The notes below the pieces were generated by a model, which saw nothing but the letters and a program-made list of their open reading frames with translations, ran no database searches and was not told the DNA's origin. A stretch of DNA of 64,000 bases from G963666935 sp963666935 (GTDB taxonomy: Bacteria; Bacillota; Clostridia; Christensenellales; CAG-138): positions 1,364,001 through 1,428,000 of the forward strand of contig OY762936.1 of NCBI GenBank assembly GCA_963666935.1. The letters run 5' to 3'. Position 1 is the stretch's first letter. Each line of letters starts with the position of its first letter. Positions 30,951 to 40,675 of the stretch are shown piece by piece. Both the position numbers and the translations under genes were made by a program.

Positions 30951-32897
30951 TCAGTCGTGGGATTTGCTCATGATTTCTGCTGTGAGATCTTTCACAAACT
31001 GCTCCAATGTCATAGTACCCAAATCGCCGTTCTTGCGGGAGCGGACGGCAACGACGCCGTTCTCCAGCTCCTTGTCTCCAATCACCAGCATATAGGGGAT
31101 TTTCTGCATCTGGGCCTCGCGGATCTTAAAGCCGATCTTTTCATTGCGCAAATCGCACTCCGCGCGTATGCCGTACTTTTCCAGCTCGCCATTGATGCGC
31201 TCAGATTCCTCGCTGGTGCGGTCCGTGATGGGCAGTATCTTAACCTGAACGGGAGCAAGCCATGTGGGCAGTGCGCCGGCATACTTTTCGATCAGCAGAG
31301 CAAGGGTGCGCTCATAGCAACCGATGCTGGTGCGGTGGATAACCACGGGATGCTTCTTTTCGCCGTCGCTGTCGGTATAAACCATGCCGAAGCGCTCCGC
31401 CAGCTGGAAGTCGATCTGGATGGTGATAAGGGTATCTTCCTTGCCGTGCACGTTCTTAAACTGAATATCCAGTTTGGGGCCGTAGAAGGCGGCTTCGCCG
31501 TCGGCTTCATAGAAGTCCACGCCCAAGTCATTGAGTATCTCACGCATCTCGTTTTGGGTGGATTCCCATTTTTCCTTCTCGCCGATATATTTGTTCTTAT
31601 TGTTCTCATCCCATTTGGAGAAGCGGTAGGACACATCGTCTTCAAAGCCCAGCGTGTTGATCATGAACTTGGCCAGGTCCAGACAACCCTTGAATTCTGC
31701 CTCTACCTGATCGGGGCGGCAGGCCAAGTGCCCTTCGGAGATGGTGAACTGGCGCACGCGAAGCAATCCGTGCATTTCGCCGCTGGCCTCGTTGCGGAAC
31801 AGAGTGGAAGTTTCGTTGTAGCGCATGGGTAGGTCGCGGTAGGAGCGGCTGCGGTTAAGGTATGCCATAAACTGGAAGGGGCAGGTCATGGGGCGGAGGG
31901 CGAAAATCTCCGCTTCGGGGTCATCCTGATCCTGCTTATCACCCATGACGAACATACCGTCGCGGTAGTGGTCCCAGTGGCCGCTGATCTTGTAAAGATC
32001 TCGCTTCGCCATAAATGGCGTCTTGGTAAGCATGTATCCGCGCTTTTGCTCCTCGTCCTCCACGAAGCGCTGGAGAAGCTGTATCACCCGCGCGCCCTTG
32101 GGCAGCAGAATGGGTAGCCCTTGGCCGATGATGTCCACGGTGGTAAAGAGCTCCAGCTCGCGGCCCAGCTTGTTGTGGTCTCGCTTTTTGGCCTCTTCCA
32201 ATTGGGCGATATATGCGTCCAAATCGGCCTTTTTTTCAAAGGCGGTGCCATAAATGCGCTGGAGCATCTTATTTTTCTCGTTGCCGCGCCAGTAGGCGCC
32301 GGCCACGTTAAGGAGCTTTACGTTCTTCACCTTTCTGGTGTTTTCCACGTGCGGGCCGGCGCAAAGGTCAGTGAAATCCCCCTGTCGGTAAAGGCTGATG
32401 ACGGCGCCTTCAGGCAGGTCGTTGATGAGTTCGACCTTATACGGTTCTCCCAGCTTCTGGAAAAATGCAATGGCCTCATTTTGGGGCAGTTCAAAGCGTT
32501 CCAAAGGAAGCGCCTCGGCGATGATCTTCTCCATTTCTTTTTCAATGGCCGTTAGATCTTCGGGGGCGAAGGGCTCTGCGTCGAAGTCGTAATAAAAGCC
32601 GTTTTCGATGGCCGGGCCAATGGCAAGCTTCGCCTCGGGATGCACTCTTTGTACAGCCTGGGCAAGCACGTGGGATGCGGTGTGGCGAAGTGCCCAGCGG
32701 CCGCCCTCATCCTCAAAGGTCAGTAGCTTCAGAGTATGGTCTCCATTAATAGGCGCAAACGCGTCTCTGCGCGCGCCGTCAAGCTCGGCGGCCAAGGTCG
32801 CCTTGCGAAGGCGGGGGCTGATGGATTCCGCAATTTCAAGCGCGGTCACGCCGTCGGCATACTGATGTACCGAACCGTCCGGGAATTTGATGTTCAT
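30951..32897 (-). CDS. thrS: Threonyl-tRNA synthetase
   Basis: This enzyme charges tRNA-Thr. The protein, 648 residues, has an N-terminal TGS domain (MNIKFPDGSVHQYADGVTAL), the HTASHVLAQAVQ editing-domain motif with its histidines, a class II catalytic core (motif 2 with RPMTCPFQFMAY, whose Cys helps bind zinc, and FRNEASGEMHGLLRVRQFT), and a C-terminal anticodon domain (VQVKILPITDR). The start at 32897 follows GGAGGT; the frame extends to 32954 but without support. The gene has its own promoter and a T-box leader, so its expression follows tRNA-Thr charging. Confidence 0.97.
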   Translation of the reverse strand: MNIKFPDGSVHQYADGVTALEIAESISPRLRKATLAAELDGARRDAFAPINGDHTLKLLTFEDEGGRWALRHTASHVLAQAVQRVHPEAKLAIGPAIENGFYYDFDAEPFAPEDLTAIEKEMEKIIAEALPLERFELPQNEAIAFFQKLGEPYKVELINDLPEGAVISLYRQGDFTDLCAGPHVENTRKVKNVKLLNVAGAYWRGNEKNKMLQRIYGTAFEKKADLDAYIAQLEEAKKRDHNKLGRELELFTTVDIIGQGLPILLPKGARVIQLLQRFVEDEEQKRGYMLTKTPFMAKRDLYKISGHWDHYRDGMFVMGDKQDQDDPEAEIFALRPMTCPFQFMAYLNRSRSYRDLPMRYNETSTLFRNEASGEMHGLLRVRQFTISEGHLACRPDQVEAEFKGCLDLAKFMINTLGFEDDVSYRFSKWDENNKNKYIGEKEKWESTQNEMREILNDLGVDFYEADGEAAFYGPKLDIQFKNVHGKEDTLITIQIDFQLAERFGMVYTDSDGEKKHPVVIHRTSIGCYERTLALLIEKYAGALPTWLAPVQVKILPITDRTSEESERINGELEKYGIRAECDLRNEKIGFKIREAQMQKIPYMLVIGDKELENGVVAVRSRKNGDLGTMTLEQFVKDLTAEIMSKSHD

Positions 32898-32925
32898 AGA
32901 ATTACCTCCAAGCAATTGATTCTGT

Positions 32926-33172
32926 TTAATAAAAAACGCCCCTTGCAAAAGCAAGGGACGGACGACTTATTGTCCGCGGTTCCACCCTAATTTGGTCAAA
33001 ACCCACTCTTTGGATTTAACGCATGCCTAACGTTTGCAGTAGCGGGGTGGTCAAGTACCTTTGTTTTTCGTACCACGCTTACAGCCTGAGGCGCGGCTCT
33101 CTGGAACGATTTCACGAGGCAAAAACCCGTATCAATCCGCAATGATATTCATCCACATTATAGCTGCGTAAT
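32926..33172 (-). ncRNA. T-box riboswitch leader of thrS
   Basis: The minus-strand leader contains the T-box sequence AGGGTGGAACCGCGG (plus-strand 32976-32990) whose bulge pairs with the uncharged tRNA acceptor end, then a terminator (CCCTTGC/GCAAGGG followed by CGTTTTTT, 32930-32958). Upstream is a long stem I with an AGAGA motif. A TTGACA-17-TATAAT promoter starts the transcript at about 33150. When tRNA-Thr is uncharged, binding favours the antiterminator and thrS is transcribed. I could not fix the specifier codon by eye; an ACC in GACCACC is a candidate. Confidence 0.93.
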
Positions 33173-33185
33173 ATTTTTCTGTCAA
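33157..33185 (-). promoter_or_regulatory. Sigma-A promoter of the thrS T-box transcript
   Basis: On the minus strand TTGACA (33180-33185) and TATAAT (33157-33162) are both perfect, with a 17-base spacer. Confidence 0.9.
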
Positions 33186-33476
33186 GCTCTGTGGAAAAAA
33201 TTACAGCGGAACGGGGGCAGAATTATACGCATAATACAAAAGAAGATCTAAAAGCGCGGGGATCAGCGCATTTGGCGCCGAGAACCGATGCGGAGCGCGG
33301 TGCATATTCTGCTATTAAGGCGAAGGCAAGGAAAACCGGATTAAAGGGCTGGAAAGTACGCCGCCGCCGTGCTGCCGGTACTGCGGCGACTGACGATGAC
33401 GTGCGCCAAAACAGCAGTTTTCAGGCGCAGGGGTTTAACTCCCCTTGCCTTAGCAATTGGCAAAGGAGAAATAAAA
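33186..33476. other. Intergenic region between thrS promoter and ytxC
   Basis: An open frame here (GTG 33191 to 33511) has no ribosome binding site and a composition unlike a protein, so no gene is called. Just before ytxC stand two small hairpins (GGGG-TTTAACT-CCCC and TTGCC-TTAGCAATT-GGCAA, about 33429-33463), the second directly upstream of the AAGGAG of ytxC. No clear promoter was seen. Confidence 0.4.
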
Positions 33477-34211
33477 ATGCACATATATTCCATAAGCACG
33501 TGGGAATATGACGCGGATATTAGAAAGCTGCTGACCCGCAGGCTCAAAAGGCTGGGCAGCGAAATCGAAGTTTGCGGCGAGGATGAGAAGTGTGCGAAAG
33601 CTGAAATAGAGGGCACTGTACAAACAGAAGAGTGGTGTGCGGCAATCGCCGGGCTACTTTTACGGGATCTGGCGCATTTTGAAATGGCGCGTCTGGTCAA
33701 CGCACTGCCCATTACATTGGAAGAGAAGCAAATGGTGTTGCCGGAGGCCGTGAAGATGTCCAGAGACGTCGGATCAGAAACCTCAATATTTAAAGAACTG
33801 ATGCAGTATTTTGAAGGCAAGGAAGATCTCAATTTGGAAGGATATCTGCGCTTTCGGATGCGGGAAGTGCAAAAGGATTGGGAAATGTGCGTCATGCGGG
33901 CTGCAGAGGAAATCTTGCTCAAAAGTGAGTATATGGAGCTGATGCAGGTGCTCTCCGCCTTTGTCCAAATTCGCCCTCCCCAAATTAAGGATGTCTATGT
34001 CATCCTGAATCCGGATGGAAGCTGTACCCTTACGGACGATCAGGATTCCCGCATCGACTATGAGCGCTGTACAGGCGACGGCGTCATGAGCGTTCTGGTG
34101 GGTTTGTCTCCGGAGCGGATTACCGTATACGACCTGTCGGGCGGGAAAAGCAACGAATTGGCGGCAACCCTCATCAAGGTATTTGAGGACCGCGTCCGGT
34201 TTTTCAAATAG
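33477..34211 (+). CDS. ytxC: YtxC-family sporulation-associated protein
   Basis: This 244-residue soluble protein fits the YtxC-like family found in endospore formers: a two-part protein with a central LNLEGYLRFRMREVQKDWE segment (the family's conserved region) and a C-terminal VYVILNPDGSCTLTDDQ domain with ERITVYDLSG. In Bacillus ytxC stands next to thrS, as it does here, though now divergently. Its biochemical role is unknown. The start ATG 33477 has AAGGAG at proper distance. A strong terminator follows. Confidence 0.8.
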   Translation: MHIYSISTWEYDADIRKLLTRRLKRLGSEIEVCGEDEKCAKAEIEGTVQTEEWCAAIAGLLLRDLAHFEMARLVNALPITLEEKQMVLPEAVKMSRDVGSETSIFKELMQYFEGKEDLNLEGYLRFRMREVQKDWEMCVMRAAEEILLKSEYMELMQVLSAFVQIRPPQIKDVYVILNPDGSCTLTDDQDSRIDYERCTGDGVMSVLVGLSPERITVYDLSGGKSNELAATLIKVFEDRVRFFK

Positions 34212-34238
34212 ACGGCAAAATTAAATCATGATATACTT

Positions 34239-34275
34239 GATTGCGGGACAAAACTGTCCCGCAATCATGCTTTTT
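34239..34275 (+). terminator. Intrinsic terminator of ytxC
   Basis: A perfect 11-base stem (GATTGCGGGAC/GTCCCGCAATC) followed by ATGCTTTTT, directly ahead of uvrC. Confidence 0.85.
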
Positions 34276-34284
34276 CGGTGAAAT

Positions 34285-36114
34285 ATGAATCAGGAGATCG
34301 CGGAAAAACTTAAGCTTTTGCCGGATAGCCCGGGCGTGTATCAGATGTATGACGCCGGGGGTCATGTCATTTATGTGGGAAAAGCCGTGAACCTGAAAAA
34401 CCGCGTCCGACAGTATTTTCAAAATTCGGCGAAGCCGCCCAAAGTGGCCGCCATGGTGTCGCACATCGGAGATTTCGAATATATTCTCACTGCCAACGAA
34501 ACCGAAGCGCTTACGCTGGAAAGCAACCTGATCAAGGCCATGCAGCCCAGGTATAACATCCTGCTTAAGGACGATAAACATTTTCCCTATGTGCGGCTGG
34601 ATATCAGGCAGGATTTTCCGCGCTTTGAAGTGGTCCGAAAGGTGAAAAAAGACGGCGCGAAATACTTCGGGCCATACCTTTCCGCACTGGCTCTTCGGGA
34701 TTCCATGGAGATGATCCGGGACGTGTTTCCCGTGCGGCATTGCAAAAAGGACATCAAGCGGGCCATCGCCCGGAGGGAACGCCCCTGTCTGATGTATCAT
34801 CTTGGAAAATGCTGCGCGCCCTGCAAAGGCGACGTCTCCCGGGAAGCGTACCATGCGTTGCTCAACAATGTGTGTAAGTTTCTGGATGGGCAAACACAGC
34901 CTATGATCGATATGCTTACGGGCGAAATGCGGGCTGCATCGGAAAACATGGAATATGAGAAGGCTGCTACGTTCAGGGATAAAATCGCCTCGGTGCAAAA
35001 TTTAGGCGAACGGCAGCAGGCGATCTCTGCAAAAGGGCGGGAGTGTGATGTGTTCGCCTATGTTAGGGACGGGCAGGATTCCGTGGTCTTCGCGCTTTTT
35101 GTCCGGGGCGGTAAGGTCGTGGGCACCCAGCGCTATAAAATGGAGTGCGGCGACGAAAGCCCGGGCGAGGTGGTCGCGTCTTTCTTGAAACAGTATTATG
35201 CCGACAGCGGTCTGATCCCCGGGGAGGTAGTGGTGCGGGAACTTCCCGATGAATCCCATGCCATCGCCGTTTGGCTTAGTGAGCTGCGAGGCAAAAAGGT
35301 GGAAATCTTCCGTCCGCAGCGGGGCGAAAAGCGCCGTCTCACGGAAATGGCCTATGAAAACGGTCTGGATTCCATTAAAAAGGCCCGGGAGCTGGAGCAC
35401 AGGAGTTGGGAGAAGGGCGAGGGCGCCATGCTCAGGCTGTGTGGACTCATCGGGCTAGCGGAGATTCCCCGCCGAATGGAGTGCTACGACAATTCCCATA
35501 TCCGGGGCAGGGATACGGTTTCCGGCATGGTGGTGTTTATAGATGGAGAACGCGCACCCAAAGAATACCGCAGGTTTAAAATCAAGGCCGAAGCAGGGGG
35601 AGACGACTACCTCGCAATGCGGGAAGTGCTCACGAGGCGGTTCCAAAAGGCCGCGGATGGAGATGGAAAGTTTTGTGACCTGCCAGATCTGCTGGTGGTG
35701 GATGGAGGCCGGGGGCAGCTCAATGTAGCGCTTCAAGTGCTCGGGGAATTCGGCCTTGGGGATATCCCGGCAATCGGCCTTGCGGAGCGGCACGAGGATA
35801 TCATTCTTCCGGACCAACCCGAAGCACTGTCCCTTGCGGATCATGATCCGGCGCTGCACGTACTCCAACGCATCCGGGATGAGGCACATCGGTTCGCCAT
35901 CACCTATCACAGGAGTCTTCGAGCGAAGAACACGCTCTATTCAGAGTTGGATTCGGTGGCGGGTGTAGGTCCCAAGCGCAAAAAGGCGCTCTTTGACGCA
36001 CTGGTCTCGGCGGAGGCCATCCGGGAAGCGAATCTTGAGGCGCTGGCGAAGATCAAGGGCATGGACAGGCGGTCCGCCCAGGCGGTCTACGATCATTTTC
36101 ATCCACATGATTAA
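34285..36114 (+). CDS. uvrC: Excinuclease ABC subunit C
   Basis: UvrC makes the two incisions in nucleotide excision repair after UvrA/UvrB damage recognition. The 609 residues show the N-terminal GIY-YIG nuclease (GVYQMYDAGGHVIYVGKAV), a Cys pattern in LMYHLGKCCAPCKG, a UVR helix pair (about residues 205-240), the RNase-H-like second nuclease with ECYDNSHIRGRDTVSGMVVF and LLVVDGGRGQL, and C-terminal helix-hairpin-helix motifs (SVAGVGPKRKKALF). The start is ATG 34285 with GGTGA upstream. It heads a run of four closely spaced genes ending at 38726. Confidence 0.97.
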   Translation: MNQEIAEKLKLLPDSPGVYQMYDAGGHVIYVGKAVNLKNRVRQYFQNSAKPPKVAAMVSHIGDFEYILTANETEALTLESNLIKAMQPRYNILLKDDKHFPYVRLDIRQDFPRFEVVRKVKKDGAKYFGPYLSALALRDSMEMIRDVFPVRHCKKDIKRAIARRERPCLMYHLGKCCAPCKGDVSREAYHALLNNVCKFLDGQTQPMIDMLTGEMRAASENMEYEKAATFRDKIASVQNLGERQQAISAKGRECDVFAYVRDGQDSVVFALFVRGGKVVGTQRYKMECGDESPGEVVASFLKQYYADSGLIPGEVVVRELPDESHAIAVWLSELRGKKVEIFRPQRGEKRRLTEMAYENGLDSIKKARELEHRSWEKGEGAMLRLCGLIGLAEIPRRMECYDNSHIRGRDTVSGMVVFIDGERAPKEYRRFKIKAEAGGDDYLAMREVLTRRFQKAADGDGKFCDLPDLLVVDGGRGQLNVALQVLGEFGLGDIPAIGLAERHEDIILPDQPEALSLADHDPALHVLQRIRDEAHRFAITYHRSLRAKNTLYSELDSVAGVGPKRKKALFDALVSAEAIREANLEALAKIKGMDRRSAQAVYDHFHPHD

Positions 36115-36127
36115 GGAGGAATCCCTT

Positions 36128-36937
36128 TTGTATAAGCTTCTGGCATTGGACATTGACGATACATTGACGCAGGAACCCCGGCATGTGCCGCAGCGGAACG
36201 TGGAAGCCGTAAGGCGGGCACAGGAGGCGGGCTTCATCGTGACCCTGGCCACCGGCAGGGGCTATTACGCTTCTTCCGACATATGGCGGCAGCTGGAGAT
36301 TCAGGGCCCCGTCATCAACTACGGAGGCGCCTTAATCCATGACACCCAAACGGGAAGCGCGATCTACAGCACGGAGATTTCCAACGAGTTGGTGCAGTCC
36401 GTGCTGTCCGACGCGGCGGAACGCAAGATTCACGCCCACCTTTATCAGGGAGATACCATCGTCTACGAAAAGGAAAACGATTACGCCCAAAGGTATTCGG
36501 CAGTTCTGGGGCTGCCAAAGCGGATGGACTCGGATATTCGGCATAAAGTGTGGCACAGCGTGCCCAAAGTGCTGCTGATGACTACCGAGGAGCAGGCGCT
36601 GGAATTGATTCCGCAGTTTCAAAAAAAATACGAAAATGTCTTAAAAGTATCCGGCTCCAGCAAGGGGTTTATAGAATTCAACCATCCTGACGCCCATAAG
36701 GGTTCGGCGGTAAAGTGGCTGGCGGATCGGTTGGGGATTCCCCGGGAGGAAGTGGCGGCCGTGGGGGATAATACGCTGGATGCGGAAATGATTCAGTGGG
36801 CGGGGCTGGGCTGCGCCATGGGCAATGCAAAGGAAGATGTCAAGGTCCTGTCGGATCTGGTGCTTCCGTCCTGCAGCGAGCATGGTGTGGCGTGGCTGAT
36901 TGATCATGTTTTGCTTGAGAGGGAGGCGCAAGGATGA
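36128..36937 (+). CDS. HAD superfamily hydrolase, Cof/YidA type
   Basis: This is a 269-residue phosphatase of the Cof subfamily: motif I LLALDIDDTLT, motif II TLATGRGY, motif III lysine in HPDAHKGSAVKWLADR, and motif IV AAVGDNTLDAEMI. Such enzymes dephosphorylate sugar phosphates or nucleotides; the substrate is unknown. No ATG fits: TTG 36128 lies 8 bases after AAGGAGG and gives the conserved N-terminus exactly. It overlaps hprK by 4 bases, so the two are translationally coupled. Confidence 0.9.
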   Translation: MYKLLALDIDDTLTQEPRHVPQRNVEAVRRAQEAGFIVTLATGRGYYASSDIWRQLEIQGPVINYGGALIHDTQTGSAIYSTEISNELVQSVLSDAAERKIHAHLYQGDTIVYEKENDYAQRYSAVLGLPKRMDSDIRHKVWHSVPKVLLMTTEEQALELIPQFQKKYENVLKVSGSSKGFIEFNHPDAHKGSAVKWLADRLGIPREEVAAVGDNTLDAEMIQWAGLGCAMGNAKEDVKVLSDLVLPSCSEHGVAWLIDHVLLEREAQG

Positions 36938-37827
36938 CAGTTACCGTAAGCGTAAAGGAAATCAGCGAGCAGCTGAATTTCGAAGTGCTGGAAGAGGCGG
37001 GCAGCGTCGTAGAATTCTCTACCGATGAAATCAATCGGCCGGGTCTGCAGCTGGCAGGATATTATGAGCAGTTTGCGAAAGACCGGGTGCAGGTGTTCGG
37101 CGGCGCAGAACTGCAATATCTGAGCGACATCCCCAAAGGCGTTTTTGAACAGCGCATGGAGAACTTCCTGTGCCAGAACATTCCCTGCATCGTGTGCACT
37201 AGGGACATGCTTCCCCCAGCGGAATTGCTGGATTTCGCGGTGCGCTACGGCATTCCGGTGTTTAAAACTCCGTTGATTCCAGATGCGGCCAGCCATGAGA
37301 TCTCAAAATACATCCGCCATAAAATGGCGCCTAAAATTCTCATTCATGGTGTGTTGGTGGACCTTTTCGGAATCGGCATGCTCCTTCGTGGCGAAAGCGG
37401 AATGGGCAAAAGCGAGATCGCGCTGGAACTTATCCACAGCGGACACAGGCTGGTGGCGGACGACGTGGTGGAGGTGCGCAAGGTGGGCGGTAGGCTGATC
37501 GGGCGTGCGCCCCATCCCACGCAGTATCTGCTGGAAGTCCGCGGCATTGGCATCGTGGACGTACGCTGCCTCTATGGGGTGGGCGTAGTGATTCAGGAAA
37601 AAAACATCGAGCTGATTGTAGATCTGGAATATATCGAAACGTACAACAGGCGGGAGATTCGTGACAGCGAGGAACAGTATGCCGAAATATTGGGCACAAA
37701 CGTGCGCAGCACGGTGCTTCCGGTGAGTCCGGGCAGAAATATTGCGGTGCTCATTGAGGTGCTTGCTAGGAATTATAGGCTTCGGGGAATCGACCGTAGC
37801 CCCGCAAGTCAACTGCGGTTTAAGTAA
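36934..37827 (+). CDS. hprK: HPr kinase/phosphorylase
   Basis: This bifunctional enzyme phosphorylates HPr on Ser46 and reverses it, linking sugar status to CcpA-dependent catabolite control. The 297-residue protein has an N-terminal regulatory domain (1-130) and a kinase domain with Walker A GESGMGKSE and the family signature EVRGIGIVDV. It starts in an ATGA overlap with the HAD gene and is followed 2 bases later by a ROK sugar kinase, a logical pairing for carbon control. Confidence 0.96.
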   Translation: MTVTVSVKEISEQLNFEVLEEAGSVVEFSTDEINRPGLQLAGYYEQFAKDRVQVFGGAELQYLSDIPKGVFEQRMENFLCQNIPCIVCTRDMLPPAELLDFAVRYGIPVFKTPLIPDAASHEISKYIRHKMAPKILIHGVLVDLFGIGMLLRGESGMGKSEIALELIHSGHRLVADDVVEVRKVGGRLIGRAPHPTQYLLEVRGIGIVDVRCLYGVGVVIQEKNIELIVDLEYIETYNRREIRDSEEQYAEILGTNVRSTVLPVSPGRNIAVLIEVLARNYRLRGIDRSPASQLRFK

Positions 37828-37829
37828 AA

Positions 37830-38726
37830 ATGGTTACCATAGGTGTAGACATCGGCGGAACGAATATTAAGACGGGGCTTGTGGACGATACCATGTGCAT
37901 TGTCCGGCAAAGCGTCGTTCCTTTTCCCGCACATGGGGGGGAAGCGGCGCAGGTGGTGGCGTGGCAGATTCAAGGCCTCTTGTCCCGGAAAGGGCTGAAT
38001 GAAACAGCGCTTGCGGGGATCGGCTTGGCCGTGCCGGGCAGCATTGACAAAGCGGGGGAAATGGTTCTAAAGGCCGGGAACCTTGGGTTTTACCATGAGC
38101 CGCTGATAAGCAAATTCCGCCCGTACTTTCCGAATGTGGATGTTCGCATGCTTAACGATGCCGATGCCGCGACGCTGGCGGAATGGAAACTGGGCGCACT
38201 GCAGGGATTAACCACCGCCGCACTGCTCACATTGGGAACCGGGGTGGGCGGAGGTCTGATCCTGGACGGAAAGCTCTTTCGGGGCGGCAACGGCAGCGGC
38301 ACGGAGATTGGCCATATGATTTTGCGGCAGGGCGGGCGGCGCTGTTCCTGCGGAAACAGCGGGTGCGCTGAACCCTATGCCTCGGCAGGAGCGCTAGAGC
38401 AGGAAGCGCTGGCGGAGCCCGGGTTTATCTTCTCCAATGCGAAGGAGATCGTGGACCGCGCGAAGGCGGGCGATCCCGGGGCCCTGCGGGCATTTAATCG
38501 GTATATCAACTCTCTGGGCTCGCTGGTGGCGTCCCTCATCAATCTGCTGGACCCCGAAGCCGTGGCCATTGGCGGGGGCATAAGCTGTGCGGGAGATTTC
38601 CTGTTCGATGCTCTGAGGAAAAATGTGCTGCCCAAGGTCTATTTTGAGCAATGCGGCAGCATCCTACCCGCGGCGCTGGGGAACGAAGCAGGAATGCTGG
38701 GTGCTGCACTATGGGTCAAAACATAA
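37830..38726 (+). CDS. ROK family sugar kinase (glucokinase-like)
   Basis: This 298-residue ROK kinase has N-terminal phosphate loop DIGGTNIKTG, the AAL(L)TLGTGVGGGLILDG motif, the catalytic and substrate region GTEIGHMIL with EIGH, and the zinc motif CSCGNSGCAE. ROK enzymes with this set phosphorylate glucose or related hexoses such as N-acetylmannosamine. The start lies 2 bases after hprK and a terminator follows. Glucokinase is the likeliest role but the substrate is not certain. Confidence 0.9.
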   Translation: MVTIGVDIGGTNIKTGLVDDTMCIVRQSVVPFPAHGGEAAQVVAWQIQGLLSRKGLNETALAGIGLAVPGSIDKAGEMVLKAGNLGFYHEPLISKFRPYFPNVDVRMLNDADAATLAEWKLGALQGLTTAALLTLGTGVGGGLILDGKLFRGGNGSGTEIGHMILRQGGRRCSCGNSGCAEPYASAGALEQEALAEPGFIFSNAKEIVDRAKAGDPGALRAFNRYINSLGSLVASLINLLDPEAVAIGGGISCAGDFLFDALRKNVLPKVYFEQCGSILPAALGNEAGMLGAALWVKT

Positions 38727-38731
38727 AAAAA

Positions 38732-38752
38732 CGGTCATTTGACCGATTTTTT
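38732..38752 (+). terminator. Terminator after the ROK kinase
   Basis: CGGTCA-TT-TGACCG with flanking AAAAAAA and TTTTTT; suited to both the ROK gene and the converging ade. Confidence 0.8.
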
Positions 38753-38768
38753 ACATAAGCATAAGGAA

Positions 38769-40481
38769 TTATAGAAACCGCATGTGCGTCACGTCGAAGA
38801 ACCCTTCATCCGTGACTCTGGCTTCTGGGATGACGGGTAAGGCCAGAAAACTCAGAGAATGCAGCGGATCGCAGTCTGTGGGAACGCCAATGGAATGTGC
38901 TGCTTCCAAAACTCGCTTTTGCAGGCCAAGGACTTCGTCAATGGGTGCGTCGGACATCAGCCCCGCGATGGGCAGCGGCAGCAAAGCTGCAACTTCGCCG
39001 TGACGCACAACTGCGTACCCGCCGCCGCAGGCGGTGAGCGCGTGGATAGCAACGAGCATGTCCCGGTCGTTGTCTCCGGCCACTACAATATTATGAGAGT
39101 CATGGGCCACGGTGGAGGCAATGGCGCCGTCCGTTATGGAAAGACCCTCCACAATTCCCAGCCCTACGTTGCCCAATGCGTGGTGCCGCTCAATGACAGC
39201 CAGCTTGTTCAATCCGTTTCGGGATCCAAACAGGCCGTCTTGTGTGGGTACAGGAAGGAATTCCAGCTTGTTGACCAGCTGGTGTCGGATCATGCGGATC
39301 ACCGGCATTTTTTCTTTTACGGGCAGGGCAAGGTCGCTTTCCTTTATTGGGGCGTGGTTGACGCTAAAAAGCATGTGTTCCGGCGCGCTTCGCTCATAGG
39401 GGAAATCACCTGTATACAGCTTGCCTCCCGTAAACACGCCTGTGACTTCAAAATCTTTCAAATCGCGGAACAGCACGAAGTCTGCCCTGTAGCCGGGCGC
39501 AATGGCGCCGGTGCGGCGGATGCCGTAGGCCCGGGCCGGGTTAATTGTGGCCATCCGCACCGCGTCCATGGGATCGATGCCCATGGCCACTGCCCGCTTC
39601 AGAATGTAGTTGATATGCCCCTGCGCATAAATGCTTTCAATGTGTTTGTCGTCGGTGCAGAACATGATCCTGTCCGTGGGGAGCCCCTCTTTTGCGATGC
39701 GACGGAGAATGTCTTCCACGCCGTGTGCCTCCGAGCCCATGCGCAGTAGGAGGTACATACCGCAGCGGAGTTTTTCAAGCGCTTCGTCATAGTTGGAACA
39801 CTCATGGTCGGAACAGGGGCCGGCAGCGCAGTAGGCGTTGAGAACGTTGCCGCTCAAAAGCGGCGCGTGGCCGTCGATGGGGAAATGGTCAAAAAGATCC
39901 AGTTTGTCCATCATGGTCCTTTCCGCCGTGGTTACGGACACATAGTCCATCACTTCGCCCAGTCCCAAAATACGGTCTCTCCCCACGAATTCTCGCATAT
40001 CTTCCGCCCGCAGCACCGCACCGCTGTGCTCAAAGGGTGTGGCAGGCACGCAGGAAGGGATCATGAAAAGGACATTGAGCGGAAGACCCTCAGACATGGA
40101 GTACATCGCTTCGATGCCGCTTGAACCGCAGACGTTGGCAATTTCGTGGGGATCTGCGATGACCGTGGTGGTTCCTGTAGGGAGGATTACCCTTGCAAAC
40201 GATGCCGGGGTTACCAGCGAGGATTCAATGTGCACATGGGCGTCAATGAGCCCGGGCGCCAAATAAGCGCCCGCCGCATCGTATTCGTTTTCACAGTAAT
40301 TGCTGTCCACGCCATGGCGGGAATAACTGCCCACGCCGATGACCGTACGGTCGCAGACCGCCACGTCACCGTGAAAAATCTCCTTTGTAAAAACATTAAC
40401 CACGTTGGCGTTTTTTATGACCAGTGTGGGAGTTCTTTCCATTGCGGCCTTGATGCATGCGGCTCTTTCCAAATGGTGCAT
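38769..40481 (-). CDS. ade: Adenine deaminase
   Basis: This enzyme hydrolyses adenine to hypoxanthine and ammonia in purine salvage. The 570-residue length and architecture fit bacterial Ade: amidohydrolase domain with LAPGLIDAHVHIESS, ADPHEIANVCG, FPIDGHAPLLSG and CTDDKHIE metal motifs, and a C-terminal adenine deaminase domain containing TVAHDSHNIVVAGDN. The start at 40481 has GGAGGGA 6 bases upstream; the frame runs further to 40526 without support. No purine riboswitch consensus is visible upstream. Confidence 0.96.
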   Translation of the reverse strand: MHHLERAACIKAAMERTPTLVIKNANVVNVFTKEIFHGDVAVCDRTVIGVGSYSRHGVDSNYCENEYDAAGAYLAPGLIDAHVHIESSLVTPASFARVILPTGTTTVIADPHEIANVCGSSGIEAMYSMSEGLPLNVLFMIPSCVPATPFEHSGAVLRAEDMREFVGRDRILGLGEVMDYVSVTTAERTMMDKLDLFDHFPIDGHAPLLSGNVLNAYCAAGPCSDHECSNYDEALEKLRCGMYLLLRMGSEAHGVEDILRRIAKEGLPTDRIMFCTDDKHIESIYAQGHINYILKRAVAMGIDPMDAVRMATINPARAYGIRRTGAIAPGYRADFVLFRDLKDFEVTGVFTGGKLYTGDFPYERSAPEHMLFSVNHAPIKESDLALPVKEKMPVIRMIRHQLVNKLEFLPVPTQDGLFGSRNGLNKLAVIERHHALGNVGLGIVEGLSITDGAIASTVAHDSHNIVVAGDNDRDMLVAIHALTACGGGYAVVRHGEVAALLPLPIAGLMSDAPIDEVLGLQKRVLEAAHSIGVPTDCDPLHSLSFLALPVIPEARVTDEGFFDVTHMRFL

Positions 40482-40675
40482 TCTCGTTCCCTCCATGATG
40501 CAAATCGTAAAACGTAACGATTGCAAAATCTAAACAATGAAAGCTGTCAGTTCCATTATTTTGCAAGCCGGTGCGTTTGTCAAGCTGATGCCGTATGCAT
40601 TGACGTGTCAGCCGTACGCGAAAGTGCTTATGACTCTTACGGTTTGCGTGCATACTATCCGCTGAGGTGATGCAT

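Noticed and set aside
33191..33511. Plus-strand frame upstream of ytxC
   Set aside because: It lacks a ribosome binding site, starts within the thrS promoter region and overlaps the start of ytxC.
40482..40675. Purine riboswitch upstream of ade
   Set aside because: The conserved loop and junction sequences of the purine aptamer were looked for on the minus strand and not found.
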